64,000 nt of DNA from Alteriqipengyuania halimionae (GTDB lineage Bacteria; Pseudomonadota; Alphaproteobacteria; Sphingomonadales; Sphingomonadaceae), in NCBI RefSeq assembly GCF_009827575.1, contig NZ_WTYR01000001.1:806001-870000 (forward strand), given 5' to 3'. Under the pieces are notes generated by a model. The model ran no database searches. It worked only from the letters and a program-made list of their open reading frames with translations, and had not been told where the DNA came from. The first letter of the stretch is position 1; every line of letters begins with the position of its first letter. Below are positions 16,070 through 26,500 of this stretch, one piece after another. The translations under genes were made by a program, and so were the position numbers.

Positions 16070-18400
16070 ATGGATATTTCGGCCACGACCTGGGTGCTGA
16101 TCGGCGTCGTGCTCGGCGGGTGGACGCTCGCCGCGCTGGCTGCCATCTATCTTGCCAGCAGGGCGACGGCGCAGGTCCGCGATGCCCGCACGGGATTGAA
16201 GCGGCTCCAGCGCATGCTCGACGAATCGCCGGCGCTGCCGCTGCTTGTACGTGCCGATGGAAGGATCGAGGCCTCGCCCCGACTTGCCGGATGGCTTGGG
16301 CTCGAGGAATTGCCGACTTATCTAGCCGAACTGGGCGAGACAGATCGGGGCCTTGCACCCCCACAAGCAGAGCAGTTGCAGGAAGCGGTGCGGCGCACGC
16401 AGAAGACGGCGGCCCCGTTCGATATGATCATCACCCCGCAAGGGTCGTTACGATCTCTGTCGTTGCGTGGGCAATTGGCCGATCCGCAAGTCTCGCCAGG
16501 CGGCGCCGCGCTGGTCTGGGTCTTCGATTTTTCCGACAGCGAAAGCGAATTGGCCCGGCTGCGTGATGAAGCCCAGCGTGCGCGGGGGGATTTTGCCGCG
16601 CTGGTCGGACTGCTCGAAGCGGCGCCGATGCCGATGTGGTTCCGCACGAACGAGGGCGACATCCGGCTCGTCAACAGCGCCTATGTCGTGGCTGTCGGTG
16701 CGAAGGATGCCGACGAAGTCGTGGCCGAACAGATCGAACTGGTGGAGCCGGTAAACGGACTGGCCGCGTCTCATGTCGCGCGCGAAGCGAGCGAACAGCG
16801 CCTTCCGATCGAGCGAATGGTGAATGCCACGATCAATGGTCAGAGGCGGGCTTTGCGCGTCTCGGACCTGCCGCTCGGCGAGGAAGGCATCGCCGGTTAT
16901 GCGATCGATGTCGAGGACATGGAAGAGCTGTCGCGCAGCTTCAAGGCGTTCCGTGTTGCTCAGCGCAACATGCTCGACAAATTGTCCGCCGGGGTGGCGC
17001 AATTCGATGCCAACCATCACCTGATTTTCGCCAATCGCCCGTTCCAGCGCAGTTTCGGCCTGACCTTCGAACAGATGCGAGAGCAGCCGAGTTTCAGCCG
17101 CTGGCTCGAAAATGCGCGCGATCGGGATCGCATACCGCAAGTTCGCGATTACCCCGCCTGGCGCAAGGAACGCGAGGAGTGGTTTACCTCGAACGAGACC
17201 AATGAGGAAAGCTGGACGCTGGCCGACGGCACGCATCTTCGCATATTCGCTCAGCCCAATCCCGACGGGGGGCTGCTGCTGCTGGCCGAGGACCAGACCG
17301 AACAATTGCAGCTCTCGGCCTCCCAGGACACGTTGCTGCGAACTCGCACAGCTACTTTCGACAGCCTGTTCGAATCGATCGCGGTGTTCCGGCCCGATGG
17401 ACGTCTGCAATTGTGGAACCGCCGCTTTGCCGCCGATTGGGGGCTCGACGAGGAATTCCTCGATACCCATCCGCGGATCGATGAGCTTCTCGGACTGATC
17501 CAGAAGAAGCTGCAGCGCGGGGACAAGGCCGGTCAGATCGGCGACGTGGTCCGGGCAGCGACGCTCGATCGCGCGCAGGGGGTGGGCCGGGCGAACCTAT
17601 CCGATGGACGCATCCTGGAATTCGCGGGCGTGCCGCTGCCCGATGGCAACGGTCTGCTCACCGTGCTCGACATCACCGACACGCAAAAGGCCGAAGAGGC
17701 ACTGCGCGCGCGCAATGCGGCCTTGGTCGAGGCCGACGCGATGAAGACGCGCTTCCTCGCCAATATGAGCTACGAATTCCGCACCCCACTTACCTCGATG
17801 CGTGGGTTTGCGGAATTGCTCGAAACCGGCATCGGGGGCGAACTAACCGATGACGGCATGGCCTATCTCAAGGCGATTCTCGATTCGGTCGAGCAGGTGG
17901 AAAGCGTGCTCGATCTGTCGCAAAGCGAGGCGGGTATGCTGCCGCTGGTGAAGGAAGAGATTACGCTTGCTCCCTTCCTCGAAAACCTGATCGAGACCAG
18001 GCGCGAACGGATCGAGGGCCAAGACATCCAGCTCGAGCTCAAGGTCGCCGGAAGCGGCGCCCGGATCATGGGCGACGACGCGCGCTTTTCGCGAGCCGTT
18101 GGGCATATCCTCGACAATGCGATCAACGCGCTTCCTGAGGGTGGGCGGATCCTCGTTAAACTCCTCGATCGAAAGGACGGCACGCGGATCGTGATCTCGG
18201 ACGATGGCGAGGGAATGGACGCGATCACGCTCGCCCGTGCGCTCGACGGGTTAATGGTCAGCGCCGATGGAAAAACCGTCGAACGCAGGGTCAATTATGG
18301 TCTCCCGTTGGCGAAACGGATCGTCGAAGCCCATGGTGGCAACCTCGAAATCATGTCCGAGAAGGGGCAGGGCACTGCCGTGATCTTCGACCTTGGCTGA
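16070..18400 (+). CDS. divL: DivL-type histidine-kinase-like protein with Tyr at the phospho-acceptor site
   Basis: The protein (776 residues) has one N-terminal membrane helix (about 8-30), several PAS-like segments (about 45-165, 180-300, 305-420, 430-550), a dimerisation/H-box helix and an HATPase domain. The H-box reads NMSYEFRTPL, so Tyr568 stands where a normal kinase has His. This is the hallmark of Caulobacter DivL, a cell-cycle regulator that binds DivK and controls the CckA-CtrA relay. The ATPase N-box (DNAINAL) and G1 box (DDGEGMD) are kept. G2 (NYGLPLAKRIVEAHGG) is slightly altered. The downstream tsaE, amgK, murU, addB and addA genes, as I recall, neighbour divL in other alphaproteobacteria. 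DivL identity is inferred from these features and not from an alignment. Confidence 0.82.
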   Translation: MDISATTWVLIGVVLGGWTLAALAAIYLASRATAQVRDARTGLKRLQRMLDESPALPLLVRADGRIEASPRLAGWLGLEELPTYLAELGETDRGLAPPQAEQLQEAVRRTQKTAAPFDMIITPQGSLRSLSLRGQLADPQVSPGGAALVWVFDFSDSESELARLRDEAQRARGDFAALVGLLEAAPMPMWFRTNEGDIRLVNSAYVVAVGAKDADEVVAEQIELVEPVNGLAASHVAREASEQRLPIERMVNATINGQRRALRVSDLPLGEEGIAGYAIDVEDMEELSRSFKAFRVAQRNMLDKLSAGVAQFDANHHLIFANRPFQRSFGLTFEQMREQPSFSRWLENARDRDRIPQVRDYPAWRKEREEWFTSNETNEESWTLADGTHLRIFAQPNPDGGLLLLAEDQTEQLQLSASQDTLLRTRTATFDSLFESIAVFRPDGRLQLWNRRFAADWGLDEEFLDTHPRIDELLGLIQKKLQRGDKAGQIGDVVRAATLDRAQGVGRANLSDGRILEFAGVPLPDGNGLLTVLDITDTQKAEEALRARNAALVEADAMKTRFLANMSYEFRTPLTSMRGFAELLETGIGGELTDDGMAYLKAILDSVEQVESVLDLSQSEAGMLPLVKEEITLAPFLENLIETRRERIEGQDIQLELKVAGSGARIMGDDARFSRAVGHILDNAINALPEGGRILVKLLDRKDGTRIVISDDGEGMDAITLARALDGLMVSADGKTVERRVNYGLPLAKRIVEAHGGNLEIMSEKGQGTAVIFDLG

Positions 18401-18839
18401 GCTGCGGCGCGATCTGCCCGATCTGGCTGCGGTCGATGCGTTCGGTGCCGATATCGCTGCCCGCCTGCGCGGGGGAGATGTGATCGCACTGACCGGAGAT
18501 CTGGGGGCAGGCAAGACGACGCTATCGCGCGCGATCCTGCGTGCTGCCGGGCACGAGGGTGATGTGCCGTCGCCGACTTTCACGATCATCGAGACTTACG
18601 AGGCGCTCGAGCCACCCGTGGTGCACGCCGATTTCTATCGGCTCGAACATCCGGATGAATTGTACGAAATCGGGCTCGATGATTATCGCGACGGGGCCGT
18701 CCTCCTAGCCGAGTGGCCCGATCGCGCCGGTGGTTTCGACGAGGAACCGGCCTGTCTTTCGATCCGTCTCGAAAAGCGGGATGACATGCGCTTCGCCATT
18801 GTCGAAGGCGGAACGGAGTGGCAGGGACGCTTGCCATGA
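18393..18839 (+). CDS. tsaE: tRNA threonylcarbamoyladenosine biosynthesis ATPase
   Basis: The 148-residue product is the P-loop ATPase that works with TsaB, TsaC/C2 and TsaD to make t6A37 in ANN-decoding tRNAs. The Walker A motif GDLGAGKTT lies near residue 35, with the characteristic VPSPTFTIIETYE and HADFYRLEHPDELYEIGLDDY blocks, the latter holding the switch Asp/Tyr residues. Start is TTG 18393, eight bases inside the end of the divL-like gene. No in-frame ATG or GTG is available before the P-loop, so this weak start codon suggests coupled and possibly low translation. Confidence 0.92.
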   Translation: MAELRRDLPDLAAVDAFGADIAARLRGGDVIALTGDLGAGKTTLSRAILRAAGHEGDVPSPTFTIIETYEALEPPVVHADFYRLEHPDELYEIGLDDYRDGAVLLAEWPDRAGGFDEEPACLSIRLEKRDDMRFAIVEGGTEWQGRLP

Positions 18840-19816
18840 GCGAACTGCCTGAAGGCGCCGACACTTTCCTTGCCGCAGCCGGATGGGGCGCGGCCGAATC
18901 CACCGCGCTGACAGGCGATGCCTCGTTCCGCCGCTACTGGCGGTTGAAGCGCGGTGAAGACAGCGCGCTGCTGATGCACGCACCGCCCCCACAAGAGGAC
19001 ATCCGCCCCTTCGTCAAAGTCGATCGCTGGCTGTGCGAACACGGATTGCGTGCGCCGGAAATCCATGCCGAAAACGAAGAGCACGGCTTCGTCCTGCTCG
19101 AAGATTTCGGCGCGGCAAGGATGCGCGACTATCTCGACGAATGGCCGCAGGACGAGACCGAGACCTATCGCGGTGCGATCGATGCGCTGGTCGATCTGCA
19201 CACCAAGCCGGCCGGACCTTTCCCTGAATACGGATGGTCCGAATACGCCCGCGAAGTCGGACTGCTCACCGAGTGGTATGCTCCCGCTCAGGGGCTCGAG
19301 GTCGACGAGGGCGGATATATCGACGCCTGGCAGGACGCCATGCTCCCGGTGCTGCGCAACCAGCGGCAAGGCGTCACCGTGCTGCGCGATTACCATGCCG
19401 AGAACATCATGCTGCTGGGTGCGCTGGGGCGGCAGGGCTTGCTCGATTTCCAGGACGCCCTGGTTGGTCACAAGGCCTACGATCTGGTCTCGCTGTTGCA
19501 AGATGCGCGGCGCGACGTTTCGCCCGAGCTCGAGCGCGCGATGCTCGATCACTATCTGTCCAAAACCGATCCGGGCGAAGACTTCGAAGCCGACTATGCG
19601 CGGTTGGGCGCCCAGCGGAACGCAAAGATCGTCGGCATCTTCACGCGGCTGTGGAAGCGCGATGGGAAGCCGCGCTATCTCGACCTGATCCCGCGCGTCT
19701 GGAACCTGATGGAACGCGATCTGGCCCATCCGGCGCTCGAGCCGGTCGCCAAATGGTTCGACACCAATGTCCCGCGCGAATTGCGCGACAATCTGGGCGG
19801 GGAATTCCAGCGATGA
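18836..19816 (+). CDS. amgK: Amino-sugar kinase, AmgK-like (anomeric MurNAc/GlcNAc kinase)
   Basis: The 326-residue product belongs to the aminoglycoside phosphotransferase fold. The catalytic loop LRDYHAENIMLL and the following LLDFQDALVGHKAYDLVSLLQDARRDV match the AmgK group, which phosphorylates N-acetylmuramate at C1 in the cell-wall recycling route that bypasses MurQ. The N-terminal TGDASFRRYWRL segment also fits. ATG 18836 overlaps the tsaE stop (ATGA). The next gene encodes the matching nucleotidyltransferase, which strongly supports the assignment. An open frame from GTG 18818 exists but is less likely. Confidence 0.87.
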   Translation: MSELPEGADTFLAAAGWGAAESTALTGDASFRRYWRLKRGEDSALLMHAPPPQEDIRPFVKVDRWLCEHGLRAPEIHAENEEHGFVLLEDFGAARMRDYLDEWPQDETETYRGAIDALVDLHTKPAGPFPEYGWSEYAREVGLLTEWYAPAQGLEVDEGGYIDAWQDAMLPVLRNQRQGVTVLRDYHAENIMLLGALGRQGLLDFQDALVGHKAYDLVSLLQDARRDVSPELERAMLDHYLSKTDPGEDFEADYARLGAQRNAKIVGIFTRLWKRDGKPRYLDLIPRVWNLMERDLAHPALEPVAKWFDTNVPRELRDNLGGEFQR

Positions 19817-20529
19817 TCGAGTTGGTGAGCGATACGGCCATGGTGATGGCGGCGGGTCTAGGCAAGCGGATGCGTCCGCTTACTGCGACCCAGCCCAAGC
19901 CCCTGGTCAAGGTGGCGGGACGTCACCTGATCGACCACACGCTCGATGCGCTCGCCGATGCGGGCGTGGCGAAGGCGGTGGTCAATGTCCACTACCTGGC
20001 CGATGCGCTCGAAGCGCATGTAAAGCCGCGCAAGAATCCCGCCGTCGTGATTTCGGACGAGCGCGACCTGCTGCTGGAGACGGGCGGGGGGATGGTCCGC
20101 GCGCAGGGCAGGCTGCCAGACCCATTCTTCTGTCTCAATTCGGACAATGTCTGGCTCGACGGTCCGCGCGACGTGTTCCACGAGTTGAGCCTGGGATGGG
20201 ACGCGGACAGGATGGACGCGTTGCTGCTCGTCGTTCGCCACCACAATGCGGGAAATTATCGCGGGCAGGGCGATTTCTATCTCGATCCGGTTGGCCGTAT
20301 CACGCGCCGCGAGCCGGGGCGGATCGCGCCCTATATCTACACGGGTATCCAGCTCGTTTCGCACCGCCTGCTGCGCGATGCGCCCGAAGGCAAGTTCTCG
20401 ACCAATGTGCTGTGGGAGCGCGCGATCGAGGAAGAACGGCTCTATGGCCTGGTGCATACCGGCGAGTGGTTCGAGGTCGGCACCCCGCAGGCGATCGCGC
20501 CAACCGAAGCCGCTTTGGCCGAGCGCTGA
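19813..20529 (+). CDS. murU: N-acetylmuramate 1-phosphate uridylyltransferase, MurU-like
   Basis: The 238-residue sugar-phosphate nucleotidyltransferase begins with the nucleotide-binding signature AAGLGKRMRPLTATQPKPLVKVAGRHLIDHTLDAL. It also has the metal-binding LNSDNVW and the substrate-side GWDADRMDALLLV and HTGEWFEVGTPQ blocks. MurU converts MurNAc-1-phosphate plus UTP to UDP-MurNAc, completing the recycling step begun by AmgK. The pairing with amgK (ATGA overlap at 19813-19816) favours this over mannose-1-phosphate guanylyltransferase, which has a similar sequence. UDP-MurNAc made this way feeds peptidoglycan synthesis and bypasses MurA, the fosfomycin target. Confidence 0.85.
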   Translation: MIELVSDTAMVMAAGLGKRMRPLTATQPKPLVKVAGRHLIDHTLDALADAGVAKAVVNVHYLADALEAHVKPRKNPAVVISDERDLLLETGGGMVRAQGRLPDPFFCLNSDNVWLDGPRDVFHELSLGWDADRMDALLLVVRHHNAGNYRGQGDFYLDPVGRITRREPGRIAPYIYTGIQLVSHRLLRDAPEGKFSTNVLWERAIEEERLYGLVHTGEWFEVGTPQAIAPTEAALAER

Positions 20530-20536
20530 GGGCGCG

Positions 20537-23500
20537 GTGGGCGCGGGCGCTCCGCAGATCTACACGATCGCAGCGCATCGCGGATTCGCCGATGCGCTCG
20601 TCGCCGGTCTGATCCCGCGTTATCGCGAGGAGGGGTTCGGTCTCGCGCGGGTTACCCTGTTGCTTCCGAGCCGTCGTGCCGCGCGCACCGTGACGGAGGC
20701 GTTCGTTCGCGCGTCGGATGGTGGCCTGCTGCTGCCTCGCATGGTGGTGGTGGGCGATCTCGACCTCGACGAGGCGCTTGGCTCGCTGCTCGATCCGATT
20801 GGCGAAGCGAACGATACCATTCCACCGGCAATCGATCCCACCCGCCGGCGGCTCGAACTCGCGGCACTGTTGCACGAGCACGATCCGCGCCGCAATCGGG
20901 GCGAAGAGCCACCGCCCGCCTCGGCGCGCTTGCGTGAAGCCGACCTGATCGGGCGGACGATCGACCGCCTGCTGGTGGAGGGCGTTTCCTCCGATGCACT
21001 GCTCTCCGATCGCGTGCTCGAACTGGTGCCCGATCTCGCCGATCACTGGAAAGCCTCGACGCTTGTGTTCGCGACCATCGAGCGGTTGTGGCAGGAGCGG
21101 TTGGCGCAATTCGGCCAGGTCGACCCACCGACCCGGCGCAATCTCCTGTTCGACCACGCGGCCCGGCGCTGGCGCGACGATCCGCCCGCAAGTCCGATCG
21201 TCGCGGCGGGCGTCACCAGTGCCTCGCCTTCGCTCGCGCGGTTGCTGCGCGTGGTCAGCGAATTGCCGCAAGGCGCGGTGATCCTGCCCGACCTGGCCCT
21301 GGCCGACCGGCTCGATGACGATGTCTGGGACGGACTTGGGCGTGCAGGCGTGCCTGAAGAGGTCGATGGCGCGCCGATCGGGCGCCGCGACGCGCTCACT
21401 CATCCGCAATACCATCTTAAACTGTTGCTCAACCGGATGGGCGTGAACCGCGCCGAGATCGACCAATGGCACCGCGCCGGGATGACCGCCGCGCGTCCCG
21501 AACGCAGCAAGGCGATCGCGAATCTCTTTTTGCCGCCGGGCCCCTCGGCGCGCTGGGCCGACCTCGGCAGCGAGGATCGGCGTCTTGAAGGCGTTACTCT
21601 GATGGAAAGCGCCAATTCCGAAGAGGAAGCGCAAGCCATCGCGATTCTCGTCCGCGAAGCGCTCGAAACGCCTGAAAGGCGCGTCGCGCTGGTGACCCCC
21701 GACCGCGGACTCGCCGCCCGTGTGGTCGCTCATCTGCGGCGCTGGAATATCGCGGCTGACGATACGGCGGGCACACCCCTGCCGCAGACAGCACCGGGAC
21801 GCCTGTTCCTGCTTTCGGCGGAGATGCTGGGCGGCGAGGGCGGGCCGGTCGCGCTCACGGCGCTGCTCCAGCACCCTCTCGTGATGCGCTCCGGAAACCG
21901 CAAATCGTGGCTTGAGAATGCGCGCAAATTCGACCGTGCCTTGCGCGGGCCGCGTCCGGCTCCGGGCCTGGCTCCGCTGCGCGCGCTGGCCGTTGAAAAG
22001 CATATCCGAGACTGGTGGGACGAAGCCGAAGCGCTGATTGCACCGCTGTTCGATCCGCCCACAACTCTGCCGCTCAATCAGGCGCTGCGCCAGCTTTCGA
22101 CGACGATCGAGGCGCTGGGCGGAACGACTGTGTGGGGCGGCGCGGAGGGCCGTGCGCTGTCCGCCTTCATCGAGAACTTGCGAACCGCTGCCGAGACCGT
22201 GCCGACCGACGTCGAACCGCGCGAGCTGCCGTCGATCCTGCGCGATGTGATGGAAGATATCGCGGTGCGACCGCCCTGGGGCGGACATCCGCGCGTTTCG
22301 ATCTACGGCCTGCTCGAAAGCCGGATGAGCCGTGCCGAACTGGTGATCTGCGGCGCGATGCACGAAGGCTCCTGGCCTGCTTCCCCGACGCCCGACGCGT
22401 TGTTACCGCCGCCGGTCATGCGTGCGCTCGGCGTTCCCGATGGCGAGTTTCGCATCGGGCTTTCGGCGCACGATCTCGCCGCCGCACTCGGCGCGCCGGA
22501 TGTCGTTCTCAGCCATGCGCGCCGCGATGAAAGCGGGCCGGTGATCCCTTCGCGGTTCGTCCAGCGGGTGCGAGCCCTGATGGGCGAGGATCTGGCGCAA
22601 CGTCATACCGATGAACGCACCCCCGCGCTTGCTCGCTCGATCGACTGGACGGGACGCACCGATCCTGCGCCACGGCCCGCGCCCGACCCCGCGGCCGAGC
22701 GGCGCAAGGTGCCGATCGCGGTCACCGCGCTCGACCGGCTGCTGGGCGATCCCTACCAGTTCTACGCCTCGGAAATCCTGCGTCTGAAATCACTCGATGG
22801 CCTCGATGACGAGCCTTCGGCCAAGTGGAAGGGTACGGCAGCGCACAAGATCCTCCAGCGCTGGCACGAAGGCGAGGGCGATCTCGAAACGATCGCGCGC
22901 GAGGAGCTTGCAAAGATGTCGGGCCACCCGCTGGTGCGTCATCTGTGGTGGCCGCGCCTGCGCGAGGCGCTGGACTGGGTGGCCGACGAGACCGAAAAGA
23001 TGCGCGCGGACGGTCGTATTCCGATCGCGATCGAGGAAAAGGGCACCGCGCAAGTCTGCGGCGCGACGCTGGTGGGACGGGCCGACCGGATCGATCGCTT
23101 GCCCGACGGCTCGCTCGCTATTCTCGATTACAAGACCGGTGCGCCGCCTTCGAAAGCGCAGGTCGAAAAGGGATTCGCGCTGCAGCTCGGGTTGATCGGG
23201 CTGATGGCGCGCGCGGGCGCGTTCAAGGGCGTGGCGGGCGATCCCGAACTGTTCGAATATTGGTCGCTGGGCCGCCTTCCCAAGACCGAGCAATTCGGCC
23301 ACATCGCCGACCCGCATCCGACCCCGCGGGGCAAGCGCGGCATCCCGCGCGAGGAGTTCCTCGATCGCACGGCCCACTTCCTGCGCATGGCCGTCGAGAA
23401 ATACATCGACGGGCGCGAGCCGTTCCTGGCGCGCGAGAACCCCGATTACGAGGCGTATACCGACTACGATCACCTGATGCGGCTCGAGGAATGGATCGCC

Positions 23501-23539
23501 TCACCTGACGACGAGGAAGCGGCGGAGGATGCCCTATGA
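20537..23539 (+). CDS. addB: Double-strand break repair protein AddB
   Basis: The 1000-residue product is the AddB subunit of the AddAB helicase-nuclease that processes DNA ends for RecA recombination. It starts at GTG 20537 with the family-typical YTIAAHRGFADALVAGL and contains an inactivated helicase-like region. It ends with a PD-(D/E)XK nuclease domain: GRADRIDRLPDGSLAILDYKTGAPPSKAQ and the following Q-containing helix. I see no C-terminal cysteine cluster like the iron-sulfur site of Bacillus AddB. The open frame upstream of 20537 is a shadow of murU. ATGA overlap with addA at 23536-23539. Confidence 0.94.
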   Translation: MGAGAPQIYTIAAHRGFADALVAGLIPRYREEGFGLARVTLLLPSRRAARTVTEAFVRASDGGLLLPRMVVVGDLDLDEALGSLLDPIGEANDTIPPAIDPTRRRLELAALLHEHDPRRNRGEEPPPASARLREADLIGRTIDRLLVEGVSSDALLSDRVLELVPDLADHWKASTLVFATIERLWQERLAQFGQVDPPTRRNLLFDHAARRWRDDPPASPIVAAGVTSASPSLARLLRVVSELPQGAVILPDLALADRLDDDVWDGLGRAGVPEEVDGAPIGRRDALTHPQYHLKLLLNRMGVNRAEIDQWHRAGMTAARPERSKAIANLFLPPGPSARWADLGSEDRRLEGVTLMESANSEEEAQAIAILVREALETPERRVALVTPDRGLAARVVAHLRRWNIAADDTAGTPLPQTAPGRLFLLSAEMLGGEGGPVALTALLQHPLVMRSGNRKSWLENARKFDRALRGPRPAPGLAPLRALAVEKHIRDWWDEAEALIAPLFDPPTTLPLNQALRQLSTTIEALGGTTVWGGAEGRALSAFIENLRTAAETVPTDVEPRELPSILRDVMEDIAVRPPWGGHPRVSIYGLLESRMSRAELVICGAMHEGSWPASPTPDALLPPPVMRALGVPDGEFRIGLSAHDLAAALGAPDVVLSHARRDESGPVIPSRFVQRVRALMGEDLAQRHTDERTPALARSIDWTGRTDPAPRPAPDPAAERRKVPIAVTALDRLLGDPYQFYASEILRLKSLDGLDDEPSAKWKGTAAHKILQRWHEGEGDLETIAREELAKMSGHPLVRHLWWPRLREALDWVADETEKMRADGRIPIAIEEKGTAQVCGATLVGRADRIDRLPDGSLAILDYKTGAPPSKAQVEKGFALQLGLIGLMARAGAFKGVAGDPELFEYWSLGRLPKTEQFGHIADPHPTPRGKRGIPREEFLDRTAHFLRMAVEKYIDGREPFLARENPDYEAYTDYDHLMRLEEWIASPDDEEAAEDAL

Positions 23540-26500
23540 GCGCGGTCCATCGTCTCGAAGGTGCGCAGGCCGAAGCGGTCGATCCGCGCGACACCGTCTG
23601 GCTCGGAGCGTCTGCGGGGACGGGGAAGACGCAGGTGCTGTCTGCCCGCGTCCTCCGCCTGCTGCTCGAACCCGGCGTGTCGCCGTCGCAGATCCTGTGC
23701 CTGACCTTTACCAAGGCGGGCGCGGCCGAAATGGCAGAGCGCGTCAACGGCGTGCTCGCCCGCTGGGTGCGGATGAAGGATGATGAACTGGGCAAGGAGC
23801 TTGCCCATATCGGCGCCGATGTCGGAGAAGAGACGCTCAACCGCGCGCGCACGCGGTTTGCGGCGGTCCTCGATTGTCCGGGGGGCGGGCTGAGGATCGA
23901 TACGATCCACGCTTTCTCGACCTGGCTGCTCTCGGCGTTCCCCTATGAGGCGGGCCTCCCTCCCGGCCTGCGGGCGATGGAAGAGCGCGAGCAGGACCTG
24001 CTGTCGCGCGAGGTTCTGGCCGAACTGCTAGTCGACGCCGAAGCGGTGGGAGACACAGCGTCGCTCGATGCGCTTGCCTCGCTTTCGCTGCGGTTCGGGC
24101 CGGATGGCGCGGAAGCGTTCCTGCGGCGATGCGCCAAGCATATTGAGGCGTGGAAGGGCACGCGCGGGTTCCAGCCTCCGGTCCGCCCGCGCCTGATGCG
24201 GATGCTGGGGCTGGAAGCCGATGCATCGCCCGACGATCTGCCTGCGCTGTGTGCCGACGGTGCTTTCCCGTTGGAATCGCTGGGTCTTTGCCGCTCGATC
24301 CTCGAGGATTGGGGGACGAAGACGGGCCTGACAGGCGCGGCGACGATCGCACAATGGCAGGCGCTCGATCCTGCGGCGCGGCTTGCAGCCATCGACGAAT
24401 TCTACGGCACCGTGCTCAACAAGGACGGGACGCCCAAGCAGATCGCCAACATCCTGAAGGTCGACGATCGCTACGGACCGGCGATCGACGACGTCAATCA
24501 GGCGCTTGATTCGATCGCCGAACAGCGCCGACTGATCGAACTCGCCGACTGGCTCGCGCCGGCGTATGAATTGGGGCGCCGCTATGCGCTGGCATGGGAC
24601 GAAGCCAAGCAGCGCGAAGGCCTGATCGATTTCGACGACCAGATCCGCCTCGCCGCACATCTCCTGACCGATGCCGTTCCCGCCGATTGGATCCGGTTCA
24701 AGCTCGATCGCCGCTTCGATCATATCCTGGTCGACGAAGCGCAGGATACCAATGCCGACCAATGGCAGATCATCCTGGACGGGCTGGCCGACGATTTCTG
24801 GCGCGGCGAAGGCCAGCACGGGACAGAAACCCGCACGCTGTTCGTGGTCGGCGACTACAAGCAGGCGATCTTCGGCTTTCAGGGCACCAGCCCCGAAAAC
24901 TTCCGCAAGGCGCGCGACCGGGTGCGGACGCGGATGGCCGACTATGCCGAAGCCTGGCGCAGCGCCAACTCCCGCGCGCGCGCTGAATCGGCTCCCCGCC
25001 CCTTGCGCGAGCTTGGGTTAGGTCGTTCCTTCCGCACCACCCAGCCCATCCTCTCCATCGTCGACGAAGCGATCGAGGCGATCGGGCATGAGGAAATCGG
25101 CCTCCGCGCGCAGGACGTCGAACCCCATGCCGGCGAGCACGGGCCGGGGCTGGTCGGGCTCTGGCGTCCGATTGGCGGAGAGGACGAGGACGAACGCGAA
25201 GAAGGCGAGGGTGGCGATTGGCTCCAGCCCAGCGATCGCCGTCTCGCCAAGCGGATCGCGCGGCAGGTGAAAGCCTGGATCGATGCGGGCTTCGCGCTCC
25301 ACAAGCGCGGCGGCAAACGCGTGAGCCCGGGCGACATCATGGTGCTGGTTCGGCGGCGCAAGCAACTGGCTGGCCTGATCGTTGCCCGGCTGCATGAGGA
25401 AGGCGTCGCGGTGGCCGGGGTCGACCGTCTGCGGCTCGGCGATCCGCTGGCGGTCAAGGATGTGCTTTCCGCGCTGCGCTTTGCCGCGCAGCCGCTCGAC
25501 GATCTCAATCTCGCCGCGCTGCTGGTCTCCCCCCTGGTCGGATGGTCGCAGGAGCAATTGCTCGATCACGGCTATCGCGAGGACCGGGTGCGGTTGTGGG
25601 ATCATTTGCGTGCGTCCTCGCATTCCGACGTTGCGCAGGTCCTGCTGCAGTTCGAACCGCTGCTGGCGCAGGCCGACTTCGAGCCCCCGCAGAAGATCCT
25701 CCACTGGTTGCTGACCGGGCCGTGGGAAGGGCGCCGCAAGCTCGTCTCGCAATTGGGGCGCGAGGCCAACGATCCGCTCGACGAATTGCTGAACGCTGCC
25801 CACGCCTATGCCGTGTCGCAAGTGCCGAGCCTTTCAGGCTTCCTCCATTGGCTCGACGCGGGCGAGGGCGAGTTGAAGCGCGAGGCGGGGAGCGCGGGCG
25901 ACCAGGTGCGGGTCATGACCGTGCATGGATCGAAGGGGCTGCAATCGCCGATCGTGATCCTTGCCGATGCGGCCGACAATCCGAACAACTCGCAGACCGA
26001 CCGGCTCGATATCGAGGAGCCCGATCCCGCAGGCGATCCGTTGACGTTGCCCCTGCCCAAATTGTCGAAAGATCATCTGGTCGGCCCGCTGGCGCCGATC
26101 CTCGAAGATGCCAAGGCCGAAATGCTGCGCGAACACTGGCGCCTGCTGTATGTCGGCATGACGCGCGCGGAAGAAGCGCTGTTCGTCACCGGGTCGCTTG
26201 GCGCACGTGAAAAGAAACCCCACGACGATAGCTGGTATGCGCGGCTCCAAGCATTGTTCGACGAGGGCGAGTGGCGCGACGATCCGATCTGGGATGCTAC
26301 CAACGTCCGGGGCAAGGCTGGCGATGGTGTGGCCAAGACTAGCGCAGGGCCCGATCCGGAGCCCGAAAAGCCGGCATGGCTTACCACGCCGATCGGCCCC
26401 GAGCCGCGTCCTCCGCGCCCGCTGGCTCCGTCGTCGCTGGGCGAGGACGAGGCACCCGACCCGCCGCTGCCGAGCGATGCGCTGGCGGTTGCGGCGCGGC

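Noticed and set aside
20300-22363. 687-codon open frame antisense to murU and addB
   Set aside because: A G+C-driven shadow. Composition is Arg/His/Gln-rich with no domain.
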